Positions 34,127 to 43,408 of a DNA stretch of 64,000 bases are shown here, piece by piece (position 1 is the first letter of the stretch; each line of letters begins with the position of its first letter). Under the pieces are notes generated by a model. The model had not been told where the DNA came from, searched no databases, and saw nothing but the letters and a program-made list of their open reading frames with translations. The translations under genes and the position numbers were made by a program. This stretch comes from Sphingomonadales bacterium (lineage in GTDB: Bacteria > Pseudomonadota > Alphaproteobacteria > Sphingomonadales > Kordiimonadaceae), in the NCBI GenBank assembly GCA_011088215.1, contig JAALKD010000010.1:1-64000 (forward strand). The letters are read 5' to 3'.

Positions 34127-34972
34127 ATGAAATTCGCCGGTACAGAAGATTACGTCGCCACCGACGACCTTAAAATTGCAGTTAATGCGGCCGCCACCCT
34201 GCGCCGGCCGTTGTTGATCAAGGGTGAGCCCGGCACAGGAAAAACCGTGCTTGCTAACGAAGTCGCCAAGGCTTTTGGCACCGATTTAATCGAATGGCAC
34301 ATTAAGTCCACCACCAAGGCGCAGCAGGGTCTCTATGAATATGACGCCGTGTCACGGCTGCGCGATAGCCAGTTGGGCGACGAAAAAGTTAAAGACATTC
34401 GGAATTACATCAAAAAAGGCAAACTTTGGGACGCTTTTACCAGCGACGGCACCCCTATTCTCTTGATTGACGAGATTGACAAAGCCGATATCGAATTTCC
34501 CAACGACTTACTGCTCGAACTCGACCGGATGGAATTCCATGTATACGAAACCGGTGAAACTGTAAAAGCTGTAAACCGACCTATAGTGATTATTACGTCT
34601 AACAATGAAAAAGAACTGCCTGACGCCTTTCTGCGCCGTTGTTTCTTCCATTTCATCAAGTTCCCAGATGAACAAACAATGAAAGAGATAATTGCGGTTC
34701 ACTATCCGGACATCTCTAACAAATTGGTTAAGGATGCGCTGAATATCTTTTTCGAAATTCGCGAAGTCCCCGGCCTGAAGAAAAAACCATCTACCAGCGA
34801 ATTGTTGGATTGGCTAAAACTTTTGATGGCAGAAGAACTGCCGGAAGAAGTACTGAAGTCCAAGGACCCGTCAAGTTTGATACCACCTCTTCACGGCGCG
34901 CTGCTCAAGAACGAACAGGATGTTCACTTGTTCGAACGCCTCGCCTTTATGAACCGCCGCAAAACCGTGTAG
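34127..34972 (+). CDS. MoxR-family AAA+ ATPase
   Basis: A 281-residue MoxR ATPase with Walker A GEPGTGKT (33-40), Walker B ILLIDEIDKAD and sensor 1 VIITSNNEKELPDAFLRRC. MoxR ATPases act as chaperones for the VWA protein encoded next door, often in cofactor insertion or enzyme maturation. The ATG at 34127 has AGGAG upstream; the longer start at 34043 adds 28 residues of no family likeness. The VWA gene follows after 23 bases. Confidence 0.9.
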   Translation: MKFAGTEDYVATDDLKIAVNAAATLRRPLLIKGEPGTGKTVLANEVAKAFGTDLIEWHIKSTTKAQQGLYEYDAVSRLRDSQLGDEKVKDIRNYIKKGKLWDAFTSDGTPILLIDEIDKADIEFPNDLLLELDRMEFHVYETGETVKAVNRPIVIITSNNEKELPDAFLRRCFFHFIKFPDEQTMKEIIAVHYPDISNKLVKDALNIFFEIREVPGLKKKPSTSELLDWLKLLMAEELPEEVLKSKDPSSLIPPLHGALLKNEQDVHLFERLAFMNRRKTV

Positions 34973-34995
34973 CTGGACCAAATAGGCAAAAAAAT

Positions 34996-36168
34996 ATGTT
35001 CACCAATTTCTTTTACGCTTTGAAAGACAACGGCATTCCCGTCAGCATCAAGGAATATCTTACCTTGATGGAGGCGATGGATGCCGGGTGTGCCAACTTC
35101 AGCGTTGATGACTTCTATTATCTGTCCCGCGCCACCTTTGTGAAAGACGAAGGCAATCTTGATAAGTTTGACCGCGTGTTCGGTAAGATATTCGAAGGGG
35201 TTGAATTTATCGGCGACGACGTCACCGAAATTCCTAAAGAGTGGCTGGAAAAGCTGGCCGAATTGTACCTGAGCAAAGAAGAAATGGATGAGATCAAATC
35301 CCTCGGCAGTTGGGATGAGATCATGGAAACACTCAAAAAGCGCCTGGAGGAGCAGGAAAAACGCCATCAGGGCGGCAATAAAATGATCGGCACTGCAGGT
35401 CGCAGTCCGTTCGGGGCATACGGCTACAACCCTGAGGGTGTAAGAATCGGCCAGGATGAAGGCAGGCACGGTCGAGCGCTGAAGGTCTGGGACAAACGCG
35501 AGTATAAAAACCTGGATGACAGTGTTGAACTGGGCACGCGTAACATCAAAATAGCGTTGCGCAAGTTACGCCAATTTGCACGAGAAGGTGAAGCGACGGA
35601 ACTGGATCTGGACGGCACCATTCACGCCACAGCCCACCAAGGATATCTGGACATAAAAATGGTACCTGAACGCCATAACGCGGTGAAGCTGCTTTTGTTC
35701 TTTGATGTCGGTGGATCTATGGACCCTCACATCAAAATCTGTGAAGAGCTTTTTTCTGCCGCGCGCAGCGAGTTTAAGCATCTGGAGTTTTTCTATTTCC
35801 ACAATTGCCTGTACGACAGAGTCTGGAAAGACAACAGGCGCCGCCACAATGACCATATGAGCACCATGGACGTACTGCATACCTATCCACATGATTACAA
35901 AGTTATCTTTGTCGGTGACGCGTCGATGAGCCCTTATGAAATCACCTACCCTGGCGGCTCTGTCGAACATTGGAACGAAGAGTCTGGCGAAGTGTGGATG
36001 AACCGGGTCAGCAACATATACAGCCGAGCGGTTTGGCTAAATCCAATCCCCGATGAGCATTGGCAATACAGTCAATCAATACAGATCATGAAAACGTTGA
36101 TGCAGGATAAAATGTACCCCCTCAGCCTATCTGGCATTGACGGTGCAATGCGCGAACTTCGCCGTTAA
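34996..36168 (+). CDS. VWA domain protein (CoxE-like), partner of MoxR
   Basis: A 390-residue VWA protein of the CoxE/YehP group. The C-terminal VWA domain has the metal-site motif DVGGSMD (237-243), and the N-terminal part is a helical region (FFYALKDNGIPVSIKEYLTL). The ATG at 34996 is just after the MoxR stop; an in-frame start at 34810 would lie deep inside the MoxR gene. This pair is common in alphaproteobacteria and its client is not known. Confidence 0.88.
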   Translation: MFTNFFYALKDNGIPVSIKEYLTLMEAMDAGCANFSVDDFYYLSRATFVKDEGNLDKFDRVFGKIFEGVEFIGDDVTEIPKEWLEKLAELYLSKEEMDEIKSLGSWDEIMETLKKRLEEQEKRHQGGNKMIGTAGRSPFGAYGYNPEGVRIGQDEGRHGRALKVWDKREYKNLDDSVELGTRNIKIALRKLRQFAREGEATELDLDGTIHATAHQGYLDIKMVPERHNAVKLLLFFDVGGSMDPHIKICEELFSAARSEFKHLEFFYFHNCLYDRVWKDNRRRHNDHMSTMDVLHTYPHDYKVIFVGDASMSPYEITYPGGSVEHWNEESGEVWMNRVSNIYSRAVWLNPIPDEHWQYSQSIQIMKTLMQDKMYPLSLSGIDGAMRELRR

Positions 36169-36172
36169 ACAA

Positions 36173-36198
36173 ATAAGAGGGCCATATGGCCCTCTTAT
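36173..36198 (+). terminator. Perfect palindrome between convergent genes
   Basis: ATAAGAGGGCC-ATAT-GGCCCTCTTAT is a perfect 26-base palindrome immediately after the VWA stop and 21 bases before the stop of the convergent gene. It probably terminates transcription from both sides. Confidence 0.8.
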
Positions 36199-36218
36199 CC
36201 AGCTTATTGCATTCTAAT

Positions 36219-36731
36219 TTAGTCCGCAGACGCAGACAGTATTCTGATGGATCCAGACGATGCGTAAGGTACTGCCTCGCCCCGTACTTCTGTAGCACGT
36301 TCCAGCGCCCGCGCCTGTTGCGCACTGCCCGCGACAATATAATTTAGTTGCAAACTGAAGGTCAGGCTTTCGCCGTCATAATCCGCCGGAATAGCTGGAA
36401 AGTCTACATTTTTCAAAACGCGCTGTGCCGCAGACTTTAAACTATACTTGCCGTAGCTTTCCACCAGATCGCTGGCAATAATATCGCCAGCCCTATCAAC
36501 GGTCACGCGAAAGTTGGACCGGCCAGAATGACCTCGTCTTGCAGCAATAGCCGGGTACGTCATAACATCATCCACTGCTGCGTTCGCAGTTTTGGTCCAG
36601 CCTTCAAGGCCTCTGTCCTGATCTGCGCTCGCAACAAAACTGGCAGCAAATGCGCCTACTACAGATAATACTACAAGAGAGCTTCTCAGGGGCTTTTTCA
36701 GTTCAGGTTGTCGGATTGATTCATAGTTCAT
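36219..36731 (-). CDS. Exported TonB-C-terminal-like protein
   Basis: A 170-residue protein with one N-terminal hydrophobic segment (LRSSLVVLSVVGAFAASFVASA) that is a signal peptide or anchor, and a domain like the TonB C-terminus (VMTYPAIAARRGHSGRSNFRVTVD, then SLKSAAQRVLKNVDFPAIP). It lacks the long Pro-rich spanner of true TonB. I use the ATG at 36731 with GGAGA upstream; an 18-residue longer form at 36785 is less likely. Perhaps a periplasmic TonB-like energy or envelope protein; not certain. Confidence 0.65.
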   Translation of the reverse strand: MNYESIRQPELKKPLRSSLVVLSVVGAFAASFVASADQDRGLEGWTKTANAAVDDVMTYPAIAARRGHSGRSNFRVTVDRAGDIIASDLVESYGKYSLKSAAQRVLKNVDFPAIPADYDGESLTFSLQLNYIVAGSAQQARALERATEVRGEAVPYASSGSIRILSASAD

Positions 36732-37014
36732 TGATATTCTCCTCGCTAAAGTTCGTGTCGTGATCGAAGTTTCAAAGCCAGTCATTTATTGCTGGCTAAT
36801 GAACCTAAGCTGGGAGTTACTTTTGGGAATACAATCGTACATTCGATCAGTGGAGCCAGCTTTGCGATCTACCGCTAAACCCCTAAACCTGTTGTATAAA
36901 CGGTTTTGTATAAACGCAGGCTGTCTTAAGCAATTACCCCAACAGTGCAACTACACTGTCAGGTCAGCAGGAAAAATATGCAAAATGCCGCTTATTCTAC
37001 AAAGCACGGCTATT

Positions 37015-38382
37015 CTACTTGAGACGGCCCCATGGACCTGACACCGCTAGCGTCTTGGTCGGGCTATAGACATTAACGAATAAAGTCGACCCGTCCGGCG
37101 AAAAACATGCTCCTGCTGGTTCGGTCTGAACACGCAGTCTGGCAAATGGATAAACCCCACCGTCAGGTGTTACACCCCGCAAGTGATTGTCGACAACCTC
37201 AGTGTACTGGTCTTCACATACGAGCAGGTGACCATTCGGAGCGACAGTAAGATTATCTCCATAATTGAAGTTTTCCGGGTCATTGGACTCAAGAAATAGC
37301 TGAAGTCTTCCCGGTGTTTCAGTCTCGCCGTCCTGCCCTTCGTTGGCAGACGGTACATAACGCATAATCTGGCCTAGTTTGGCGACACCGCCAGATGTAC
37401 AGGTAAAATATAATTCTCCCTCACCCCAGTGCACACCTTCTCCGCGCGCAAAAATCGCGGCGCCTTTTGCATGCCCACGCAATCTTAAATCATCTGCAGG
37501 GCTATCGGTGTTGTCCAGATCAATCCACCGGACATTGCGCCAGCTACCAGGTTCAAAGCCCACACCTTCCCAATTGCGGGTATGGCTGGACATTGGTTCA
37601 CCTGCAAAAGCCAACGCCTGCAACCGTCCCCCTTTATTTAATTCACCGCGTACATTTGGAATAAACCGGTAAAAAAGGCTTTCGTTTCGATCTTCAGTCA
37701 TATAGACGATGCCGGTTTTTGGGTCGACTGCGGCGGCTTCGTGGTTGAATCTGCCTAGGTCTCGCAGCGGCACTGGGTCCAGCAATCCAGTTTCATTGGC
37801 AGGTACTTCAAACACCCAACCGTGGTCTTTTCCAACCATATCGCCAGCGCGTGAAACATTTTCTTCACATGTAAGCCAACTGCCCCAAGGTGTAACACCG
37901 CCAGCACAGTTGCGAATTGTTCCCAGCAAACTAAGGTGTTCACGCACCCGTTCACCGGTTTTCATATTATAGACAATGGTGGTTGTCCCGCCAGGCAGCG
38001 GTAAGCCGGCTGTGTCATGGTCAAACGATGCGATTCCAGGTCTGGACAGAGCCTTCAACGGGCCAAGGTCATGGTGGTGCGCACTGAGTTCATGGTTACG
38101 AACAAGGATGACTCGATCAGCATCTAACTCAAAGCAGCCCATTCCATCGGCGCGATCTGGAACAGGTAGCCCATCATCCATCACATCGCCGAGTTCAGAT
38201 ATAACTTTGTATGAAAAATCCGCCGGAAGGTCGAGCAATCCCGCTGGGTCAGGTATCAGAGGGCCGTATCCGGCTACAGTTGCCGGCGAGCCAGAAAGCG
38301 CAATCGCTGCGGCATTCTTGGCAAGGCTTAAAAACGCCAAGCTACTTGCTCCAACCGTGAACTGTCTGCGGGATAATTTCAT
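37015..38382 (-). CDS. PhoX-type (DUF839) exported phosphatase
   Basis: A 455-residue protein with a twin-arginine signal (KLSRRQFTVGASSLAFLSLA) and the DUF839/PhoX pattern: FELDADRVILVRNHE, NCAGGVTPWGSWLTCEEN, GRFNHEAAAVDPKTGIVYMTED, and CFSPDGSTLFVNVYSPT. PhoX enzymes are calcium/iron alkaline phosphatases that release phosphate from organophosphates in the periplasm. No Pho box was recognised upstream. It stands alone, 230 bases from the next gene. Confidence 0.85.
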   Translation of the reverse strand: MKLSRRQFTVGASSLAFLSLAKNAAAIALSGSPATVAGYGPLIPDPAGLLDLPADFSYKVISELGDVMDDGLPVPDRADGMGCFELDADRVILVRNHELSAHHHDLGPLKALSRPGIASFDHDTAGLPLPGGTTTIVYNMKTGERVREHLSLLGTIRNCAGGVTPWGSWLTCEENVSRAGDMVGKDHGWVFEVPANETGLLDPVPLRDLGRFNHEAAAVDPKTGIVYMTEDRNESLFYRFIPNVRGELNKGGRLQALAFAGEPMSSHTRNWEGVGFEPGSWRNVRWIDLDNTDSPADDLRLRGHAKGAAIFARGEGVHWGEGELYFTCTSGGVAKLGQIMRYVPSANEGQDGETETPGRLQLFLESNDPENFNYGDNLTVAPNGHLLVCEDQYTEVVDNHLRGVTPDGGVYPFARLRVQTEPAGACFSPDGSTLFVNVYSPTKTLAVSGPWGRLK

Positions 38383-38612
38383 TGCAATTCCTTGTTTTAT
38401 ATACAGCCGCGCTTTAAGTGCGATGAGCTGGTTTTGTTGGCAGCCATGCTAGTGTATTGGCTCGTCATTTGGCAAGTCTGCTCGCTAACTTATGGTCGCA
38501 AGTTTTATCATGCAGCGGCGCACACTGTGCATCCTGTCATATATTGTAGAAAGATACCCTAAAGAACCCAGTCCCTAATTTGGTCTAACTGGCGGGCCAA
38601 GAAAACAAACTG

Positions 38613-39116
38613 TTATGAAGCCTCATATGTAGCAATAGCCTCATCCAGGCTTTCGCTCAACTTAGCGCCAATTTCGCCGCCATCACCTGCCACTCGCCCG
38701 CGAATAATGGCGCGCATCGCATCCACGTGTGATTTAACCAGCTCAATCTGGTTATCGGTGATCTCACCAGGCCGCTTAACGGTAAACCCATAGAGACTAT
38801 CAGAAAATTTGGTAATCAGGGGGTAACCGAAGGTACCACCCTGCCCCTTCATATCGTGCGCAATGTGATTTATTTCCTCAAAAAATTCATGGCGTTTTTC
38901 GGGCGTATCAACGCAGCGGCCATGCTGTTCTTGCAATTTTACCAGTAGACTCGACACCCAATCAGGGTAGTCTTCTGACATCTTGTTGAGCGCTGCCTCG
39001 GCAGCTTCCATCGCTTCCTGCGAAATATTCGCTTTGCCCGGCGCCAGTCCAGCGGTTTTATCTCTCAAGCGATTTGGAAATCGGTAAAAGCGAACGATGA
39101 CTTTACTTTTATCCAC
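38613..39116 (-). CDS. HPt domain protein
   Basis: A 167-residue protein with an HPt four-helix bundle: the phosphorylatable His87 is in INHIAHDMKGQGGTFG. I choose the GTG at 39116 because GGAGG sits 6 bases upstream of it; this start overlaps the stop of the receiver gene by 8 bases. An ATG at 39137 would lengthen it by 7 residues. With the receiver protein it forms a coupled two-gene unit. Confidence 0.78.
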   Translation of the reverse strand: MDKSKVIVRFYRFPNRLRDKTAGLAPGKANISQEAMEAAEAALNKMSEDYPDWVSSLLVKLQEQHGRCVDTPEKRHEFFEEINHIAHDMKGQGGTFGYPLITKFSDSLYGFTVKRPGEITDNQIELVKSHVDAMRAIIRGRVAGDGGEIGAKLSESLDEAIATYEAS

Positions 39117-39660
39117 GAATAACCTCCACGCCTTCACTTTTGTCGGTCAGCACACGGCGCTCCGGACCTTGCGGTCCCAGTTTTTGCCTACGACGGTCCG
39201 GACCAAAAAACTCTGCATTGTGAACGAACTGTCGTGGTCGCTCGATAATTGAAATCAATTTGTCGCCAATATGTTTAATGGTAAAGGGCTTGGCCAGCAT
39301 GTCGCTGACACCCATCTCGCGCGCTTGAACGATGCGCTCAGGCTCCGTGTAGCTAGTGATAAGCATAAAAGGAACGAACCTGTCAGGGCTGTCTTTATGA
39401 CGTCGTACCCAGCGCAAGAACATCATGCCGTCAATCGGCGACATATCCCAATTGGATATAATGATATCGACCTGTTGCACGCCAACTTTCATTGGCTCGT
39501 TTTTCACGCGTTTCAGGAAATGGATGGCGTCGCCGCCGTGCTCAACCGCGAAAACATTACCCACACCTAAAACTTTTAACGAATTAACCAGCAGCGAGCG
39601 AATAAACGGACTGTCTTCCGCCACAAGCACATTCACTCTATCAAAATCATAGTCGCTCAT
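39109..39660 (-). CDS. CheY-like receiver protein with Asn at the phosphoacceptor site
   Basis: A 183-residue single receiver domain plus a short C-terminal tail (FFGPDRRRQKLGPQGPERR) typical of an alphaproteobacterial CheY-like family. The acidic pocket (Glu15, Asp16) and Lys124 in LAKPF are kept. The position of CheY Asp57 is Asn70, in IISNWDMSPIDG, with an Asp two residues later. It is therefore either phosphorylation-independent or uses Asp72. The HPt gene is translationally coupled downstream, and another HPt gene lies upstream. Confidence 0.88.
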   Translation of the reverse strand: MSDYDFDRVNVLVAEDSPFIRSLLVNSLKVLGVGNVFAVEHGGDAIHFLKRVKNEPMKVGVQQVDIIISNWDMSPIDGMMFLRWVRRHKDSPDRFVPFMLITSYTEPERIVQAREMGVSDMLAKPFTIKHIGDKLISIIERPRQFVHNAEFFGPDRRRQKLGPQGPERRVLTDKSEGVEVIRG

Positions 39661-39743
39661 CTGGAACCCTTATGCTTCCGCATTGTTGATGCCGCCAACA
39701 TACAGCCGCTTATTGGTGCGGGCGGTCAAAGCCATTAAACCTA

Positions 39744-40097
39744 TCAATCGTTAATGAGTTGTTTAATATGTGAAATTGTTTCTTCAAGTCTTTTCAACAA
39801 TTCGAGACTGCATCTTTTACGTCGAGGGTCATCTTGCGCTGGATATCCGAACGCTTCTGCCCTTTCGGCCTCTACTGCCAGCCGCCATGCTCCGATGCTG
39901 CGGGCCGCCCCTTTTAGCTTATGGGCATCTGCTCGCCAATTTTCGTTGCCGGGCCGACATAATATCTGAAGGTAAGACGGCGCGTTATCCATGAAAATTG
40001 TCAAAACATGGGCCCGCAGATCCCGGTCGCCGCCGGTAAACTCTTCCAGATGCGAAACATCCAGAACAATAGTTTCGTCCCAATTAGAATTTGTCAC
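39744..40097 (-). CDS. HPt domain protein (second)
   Basis: A 117-residue stand-alone HPt domain with His59 in WRADAHKLKGAARSIG, the classical HxxKG(A/S) pattern. It lies 83 bases upstream of the receiver gene on the same strand. It may shuttle phosphate among hybrid kinases encoded elsewhere. Confidence 0.85.
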   Translation of the reverse strand: MTNSNWDETIVLDVSHLEEFTGGDRDLRAHVLTIFMDNAPSYLQILCRPGNENWRADAHKLKGAARSIGAWRLAVEAERAEAFGYPAQDDPRRKRCSLELLKRLEETISHIKQLIND

Positions 40098-40099
40098 TG

Positions 40100-40387
40100 C
40101 TATTTGGCCTTCAGGACTGAACGGCCATCTTCAGTGAGTTTACAAACCAGCCAGTCGGGTTTTACTGGATTATGGTACCATGGTTCGCACCAACCATTTT
40201 TTATACATGCTTTAATTGTTTGGTCCTTGATCCGCTGGCCCTGTGTGTCAAAAAGCGGCAATTTCCCTCCAGGCTCGCTTAAACCCCGCTGCAGATAGCG
40301 CTTCTGGGCGGCACTCAGCCCGCCACCCTTCGAGCCAGCGGTATTTTTTTTCGTCGCTTTTTGCGTCTTTATCATCAACTCAGTCAT
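40100..40387 (-). CDS. Small conserved-type protein of unknown function
   Basis: A 95-residue basic protein: a Lys-rich start (MIKTQKATKKNTAGSKGGG), then LSAAQKRYLQRGLSEPGGKL and a compact end (WLVCKLTEDGRSVLKAK) that could be a small winged-helix fold. I do not recognise it. The ATG at 40387 has AGGGACAG upstream; a start at 40462 would add 25 residues. It ends 2 bases before the HPt gene, so they are probably co-transcribed. Confidence 0.6.
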   Translation of the reverse strand: MTELMIKTQKATKKNTAGSKGGGLSAAQKRYLQRGLSEPGGKLPLFDTQGQRIKDQTIKACIKNGWCEPWYHNPVKPDWLVCKLTEDGRSVLKAK

Positions 40388-40575
40388 AGATCTGTCCCTT
40401 GATCTTGGCTGTTTCAACTCAATTTGCTGAAGCACTTTACCTGAAATCCATGTTTTTGCCATATCTGCGTGACAAACAAGGCGTCAGACCCGTCGAAATC
40501 GATGCAATGGTTGACGCTGTCACGTGAAAATGAAACTGTGTCAAGCTGACGGATTGGGGCTGAGGGACTGCAATA

Positions 40576-43383
40576 ATGTCAAGAGTAGACCACGACTTCC
40601 CGGATATTGAACCGGATACGAAAATGCAAAAAAAAGATGATAGTGCAGATGCCGCGGGTGCGGACGGCGCTCCAGACAATGCACAGGCAAATATGCGCGC
40701 GCGCAACCGTCGCCGCCTACTGCCAGTCGTATTGGCGGGCGCTTTGTCGCTAGCATGGACCGGAGTTGCCGCTTACTATCTGTTCGGGCTTTCGCCTGCT
40801 GGCACTCTGGCAACCGATCCAGCAGGCCTTTCCACACTTATCGCCGGTTACAGCACGCCTATTGCAATTTTCTGGTTGATTGCGTTGGCTTTCCAGCGTA
40901 CCGACCCCCTTTTGGAACGCCGCTTGGCCATATCCCAGAACCTTCACCGCGCCGTCGCGCCGGTTGAGGTGGCAGAGCAACGCTTAGCGCATCTGAATCG
41001 TTCACTTACTAGAGAATTAACCAACATCGATGCGGTCGCAGACCTTGCTTCGGACCGGCTGGCCAATTTGGAAGATCGATTCCAATCCCAAATTAGCGAT
41101 TTGTTTTCTGCGACTGCAGATACCGAAGCCCGTACCGCCAGCATCCGTGATCTCCTGAGCCGCGAACGCGAATCTATTCTTGAGTTAACCGGCGAGGTTG
41201 AGACCCGAATCACCGCGCTGGAGACCAATGTTAATGATATGAGTGCCCGAGTTGAGGGCGCAGGTTCGTCTGCCGCTGCAACCGCTGACCGAGCGCGCGA
41301 GCGAGTAGACAGCAGCCTGGACGCATTCGGCAAAGCTACCGAAGACTTCGAAAGCCGCTTAGACAAGGCTGGAGAACATGTCAGCAGCCGGGTTAGTGAA
41401 GTTCAGGACATCGCCGTAGACGTTGAGCTGCGCCTGCAGTCAGTTACCGACAAAGTATTAGGGGGCATGGAGAAGTTCCGCCACGATGTGGAAGGCCTTG
41501 AGGGGCGTTCCGCTGAACTTTCCGACCATATGCAAACTCAGGGCACTGTCCTGAAAGAACTGGCTGAGCTTGCTGCAACCGAGTCCGCCAAGATAGAGGA
41601 AAGTCTGCGCACTCACGTTGGTGAAGTTCGTACCGCCGCCACCGAAGCGCTGGAGAGCACCAACGACGTTTCGAAAGTTTTCTCGGAGCGCGCGCACTCC
41701 ATGTCTGAACAGGTTATCGACACCGTCACTCGCGCTAAAACCATGTTGGAGGAAGCGGGTCAGTCTCTGGAAACACACAGCGCTTCTGCGCTTGAGATAA
41801 GCGAGCGGGTAAATGAGCAAACGCTGGCCACCACCGAAGAAACCGGTAAGCAAGTACTTGAACATGCCAAGCAGGTAGACCTGGTACTTGAAGACGGTCT
41901 CGAACGCGCCAAACGTGCGTTAGAGACCACAATGAATACTATTTCAACGCAAAACCTAGCTGCTGCTGAAGAGGCTGAAGCCACGGCAGAACGTACGTTG
42001 CAACATATCCGCCAGTTGCGAGCGGGCGTTGAGGACCAGATGGCAGAACTGGCCAAAGTCGGCGAACAGGCAGGTGAATCTCTCACAGACACCGCTGAAA
42101 AAATCAACGAAGAAGCCAAGAGCCTTGCCGAACAATCACAGAAAACCAGCGACGACATTGAAGTTGTACAAGGCAAAATGGGTGAGCAAAGTGGGGTTTT
42201 ATCTGACTTGTTGAATGATACTCGGATGAAGCTTTCCCGGCTCGAAGAAGATTTGACCCGTCAGCGCGACGCCCTTAATGCTGCATCCGGTGATGCAGCG
42301 GACAAAGTGATCGAAGCGGCAGAACGTTTTGCCGCCCAAAGCAGCACCCTGCAAGACAAAGCCAGCGAAGCCGAGGGTTTCCTTGCTGAAAAATCGGAAC
42401 AACTTGGCGGCATGGTGGTCGATATTGAGAGCAAGGCGTCCAGCGCCGCCGACACCGTTCAGGCCCGCAGCGACGAACTTACAAAAAATGCAACTGTACT
42501 GGATGAACAGCTCCATGACACTAGCCAAAAATTGGGCCGCGCTGCCGAAGCCTTCGCGGGCGAGCGGGAACGAATCATTGAAGAGGCCGCTGACGTAATT
42601 CAAAGCCTTGATAAATCAACAGAGCGGATGGACGGCCAAATTGCCCGCTTCGCCGAAAGTTCAAGCGACGCAGCGGAACGCCTTGATGCCGCCAGTCAAA
42701 CCCTGATGGATCAAACCGAGCGCGCACAAACCGACATGCGCCAATCGGTAGAAAACACAGGTGAAGAACTTACTCACAGCCTAACGGCCATAAGTGACAA
42801 AGCGAACGAACGCATAACTTTCCTGCAGGAACAAATGCAGGCCACCCTTGACAAGGTATTGACCAACTATCAAAGCAGCGCTGATCAGGCCGAGAAGGAA
42901 AGTGCCCTTTTGGCAATGCGCCTGGGCAACGAATCCGACAAAATCGCCCTGCAGGCCGAGCAATTTATCGAAAAAACCTCGGAAATCGAGCAACGCATTG
43001 TTTCAGCAACGAAAAATGACTTCGCTCGCACCTCCGCATTGTTAATGGAAAGCCTGCAATCGGTCTCCATCGACATAAATAAAGCGCTGTCGCACGATTT
43101 ACCTGACAGCACCTGGGAAAGCTACCTTGAGGGCGACAAATCGGTGTTCATGCGTCGCACGCTGAAAATCGGCGACCGCGCCACCCGCAAGGCTATCGCA
43201 GACAAGTTCAAATCCGACAGCGAGTTCCGCGAAACAGTGGCTCGCTACTGCCGTGACTTCGAGGGTTTGATGGAACGAGCCATGATCGGCGATAAGGGCA
43301 GCGCCATGTCTGTCACCCTGATTTCATCAGATATGGGTAAACTTTACATATTACTGGGACAATCTCTTAAAAAATTCGGATAG
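40576..43383 (+). CDS. Large coiled-coil membrane protein, TipN-like
   Basis: A 935-residue protein: a charged disordered start (1-45), two membrane helices (about 48-70 and 85-106), a very long Ala/Glu/Arg-rich coiled coil (about 125-840), and a compact C-terminal domain (SWESYLEGDKSVFMRRTLKI ... MSVTLISSDMGKLYILLGQS). Two N-terminal membrane spans plus a giant coiled coil is the architecture of TipN, the Caulobacter new-pole marker that sets the flagellum position. I could not check homology, so the name rests on architecture and the flagellar setting. It diverges from the small unknown gene at 40387. Confidence 0.6.
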   Translation: MSRVDHDFPDIEPDTKMQKKDDSADAAGADGAPDNAQANMRARNRRRLLPVVLAGALSLAWTGVAAYYLFGLSPAGTLATDPAGLSTLIAGYSTPIAIFWLIALAFQRTDPLLERRLAISQNLHRAVAPVEVAEQRLAHLNRSLTRELTNIDAVADLASDRLANLEDRFQSQISDLFSATADTEARTASIRDLLSRERESILELTGEVETRITALETNVNDMSARVEGAGSSAAATADRARERVDSSLDAFGKATEDFESRLDKAGEHVSSRVSEVQDIAVDVELRLQSVTDKVLGGMEKFRHDVEGLEGRSAELSDHMQTQGTVLKELAELAATESAKIEESLRTHVGEVRTAATEALESTNDVSKVFSERAHSMSEQVIDTVTRAKTMLEEAGQSLETHSASALEISERVNEQTLATTEETGKQVLEHAKQVDLVLEDGLERAKRALETTMNTISTQNLAAAEEAEATAERTLQHIRQLRAGVEDQMAELAKVGEQAGESLTDTAEKINEEAKSLAEQSQKTSDDIEVVQGKMGEQSGVLSDLLNDTRMKLSRLEEDLTRQRDALNAASGDAADKVIEAAERFAAQSSTLQDKASEAEGFLAEKSEQLGGMVVDIESKASSAADTVQARSDELTKNATVLDEQLHDTSQKLGRAAEAFAGERERIIEEAADVIQSLDKSTERMDGQIARFAESSSDAAERLDAASQTLMDQTERAQTDMRQSVENTGEELTHSLTAISDKANERITFLQEQMQATLDKVLTNYQSSADQAEKESALLAMRLGNESDKIALQAEQFIEKTSEIEQRIVSATKNDFARTSALLMESLQSVSIDINKALSHDLPDSTWESYLEGDKSVFMRRTLKIGDRATRKAIADKFKSDSEFRETVARYCRDFEGLMERAMIGDKGSAMSVTLISSDMGKLYILLGQSLKKFG

Positions 43384-43408
43384 TATTGCTGAAAATATAG
43401 GAATTAAC

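Noticed and set aside
34810..34995. Long N-terminal extension of the VWA protein
   Set aside because: It lies in another frame of the MoxR gene and reads as basic, non-conserved sequence.
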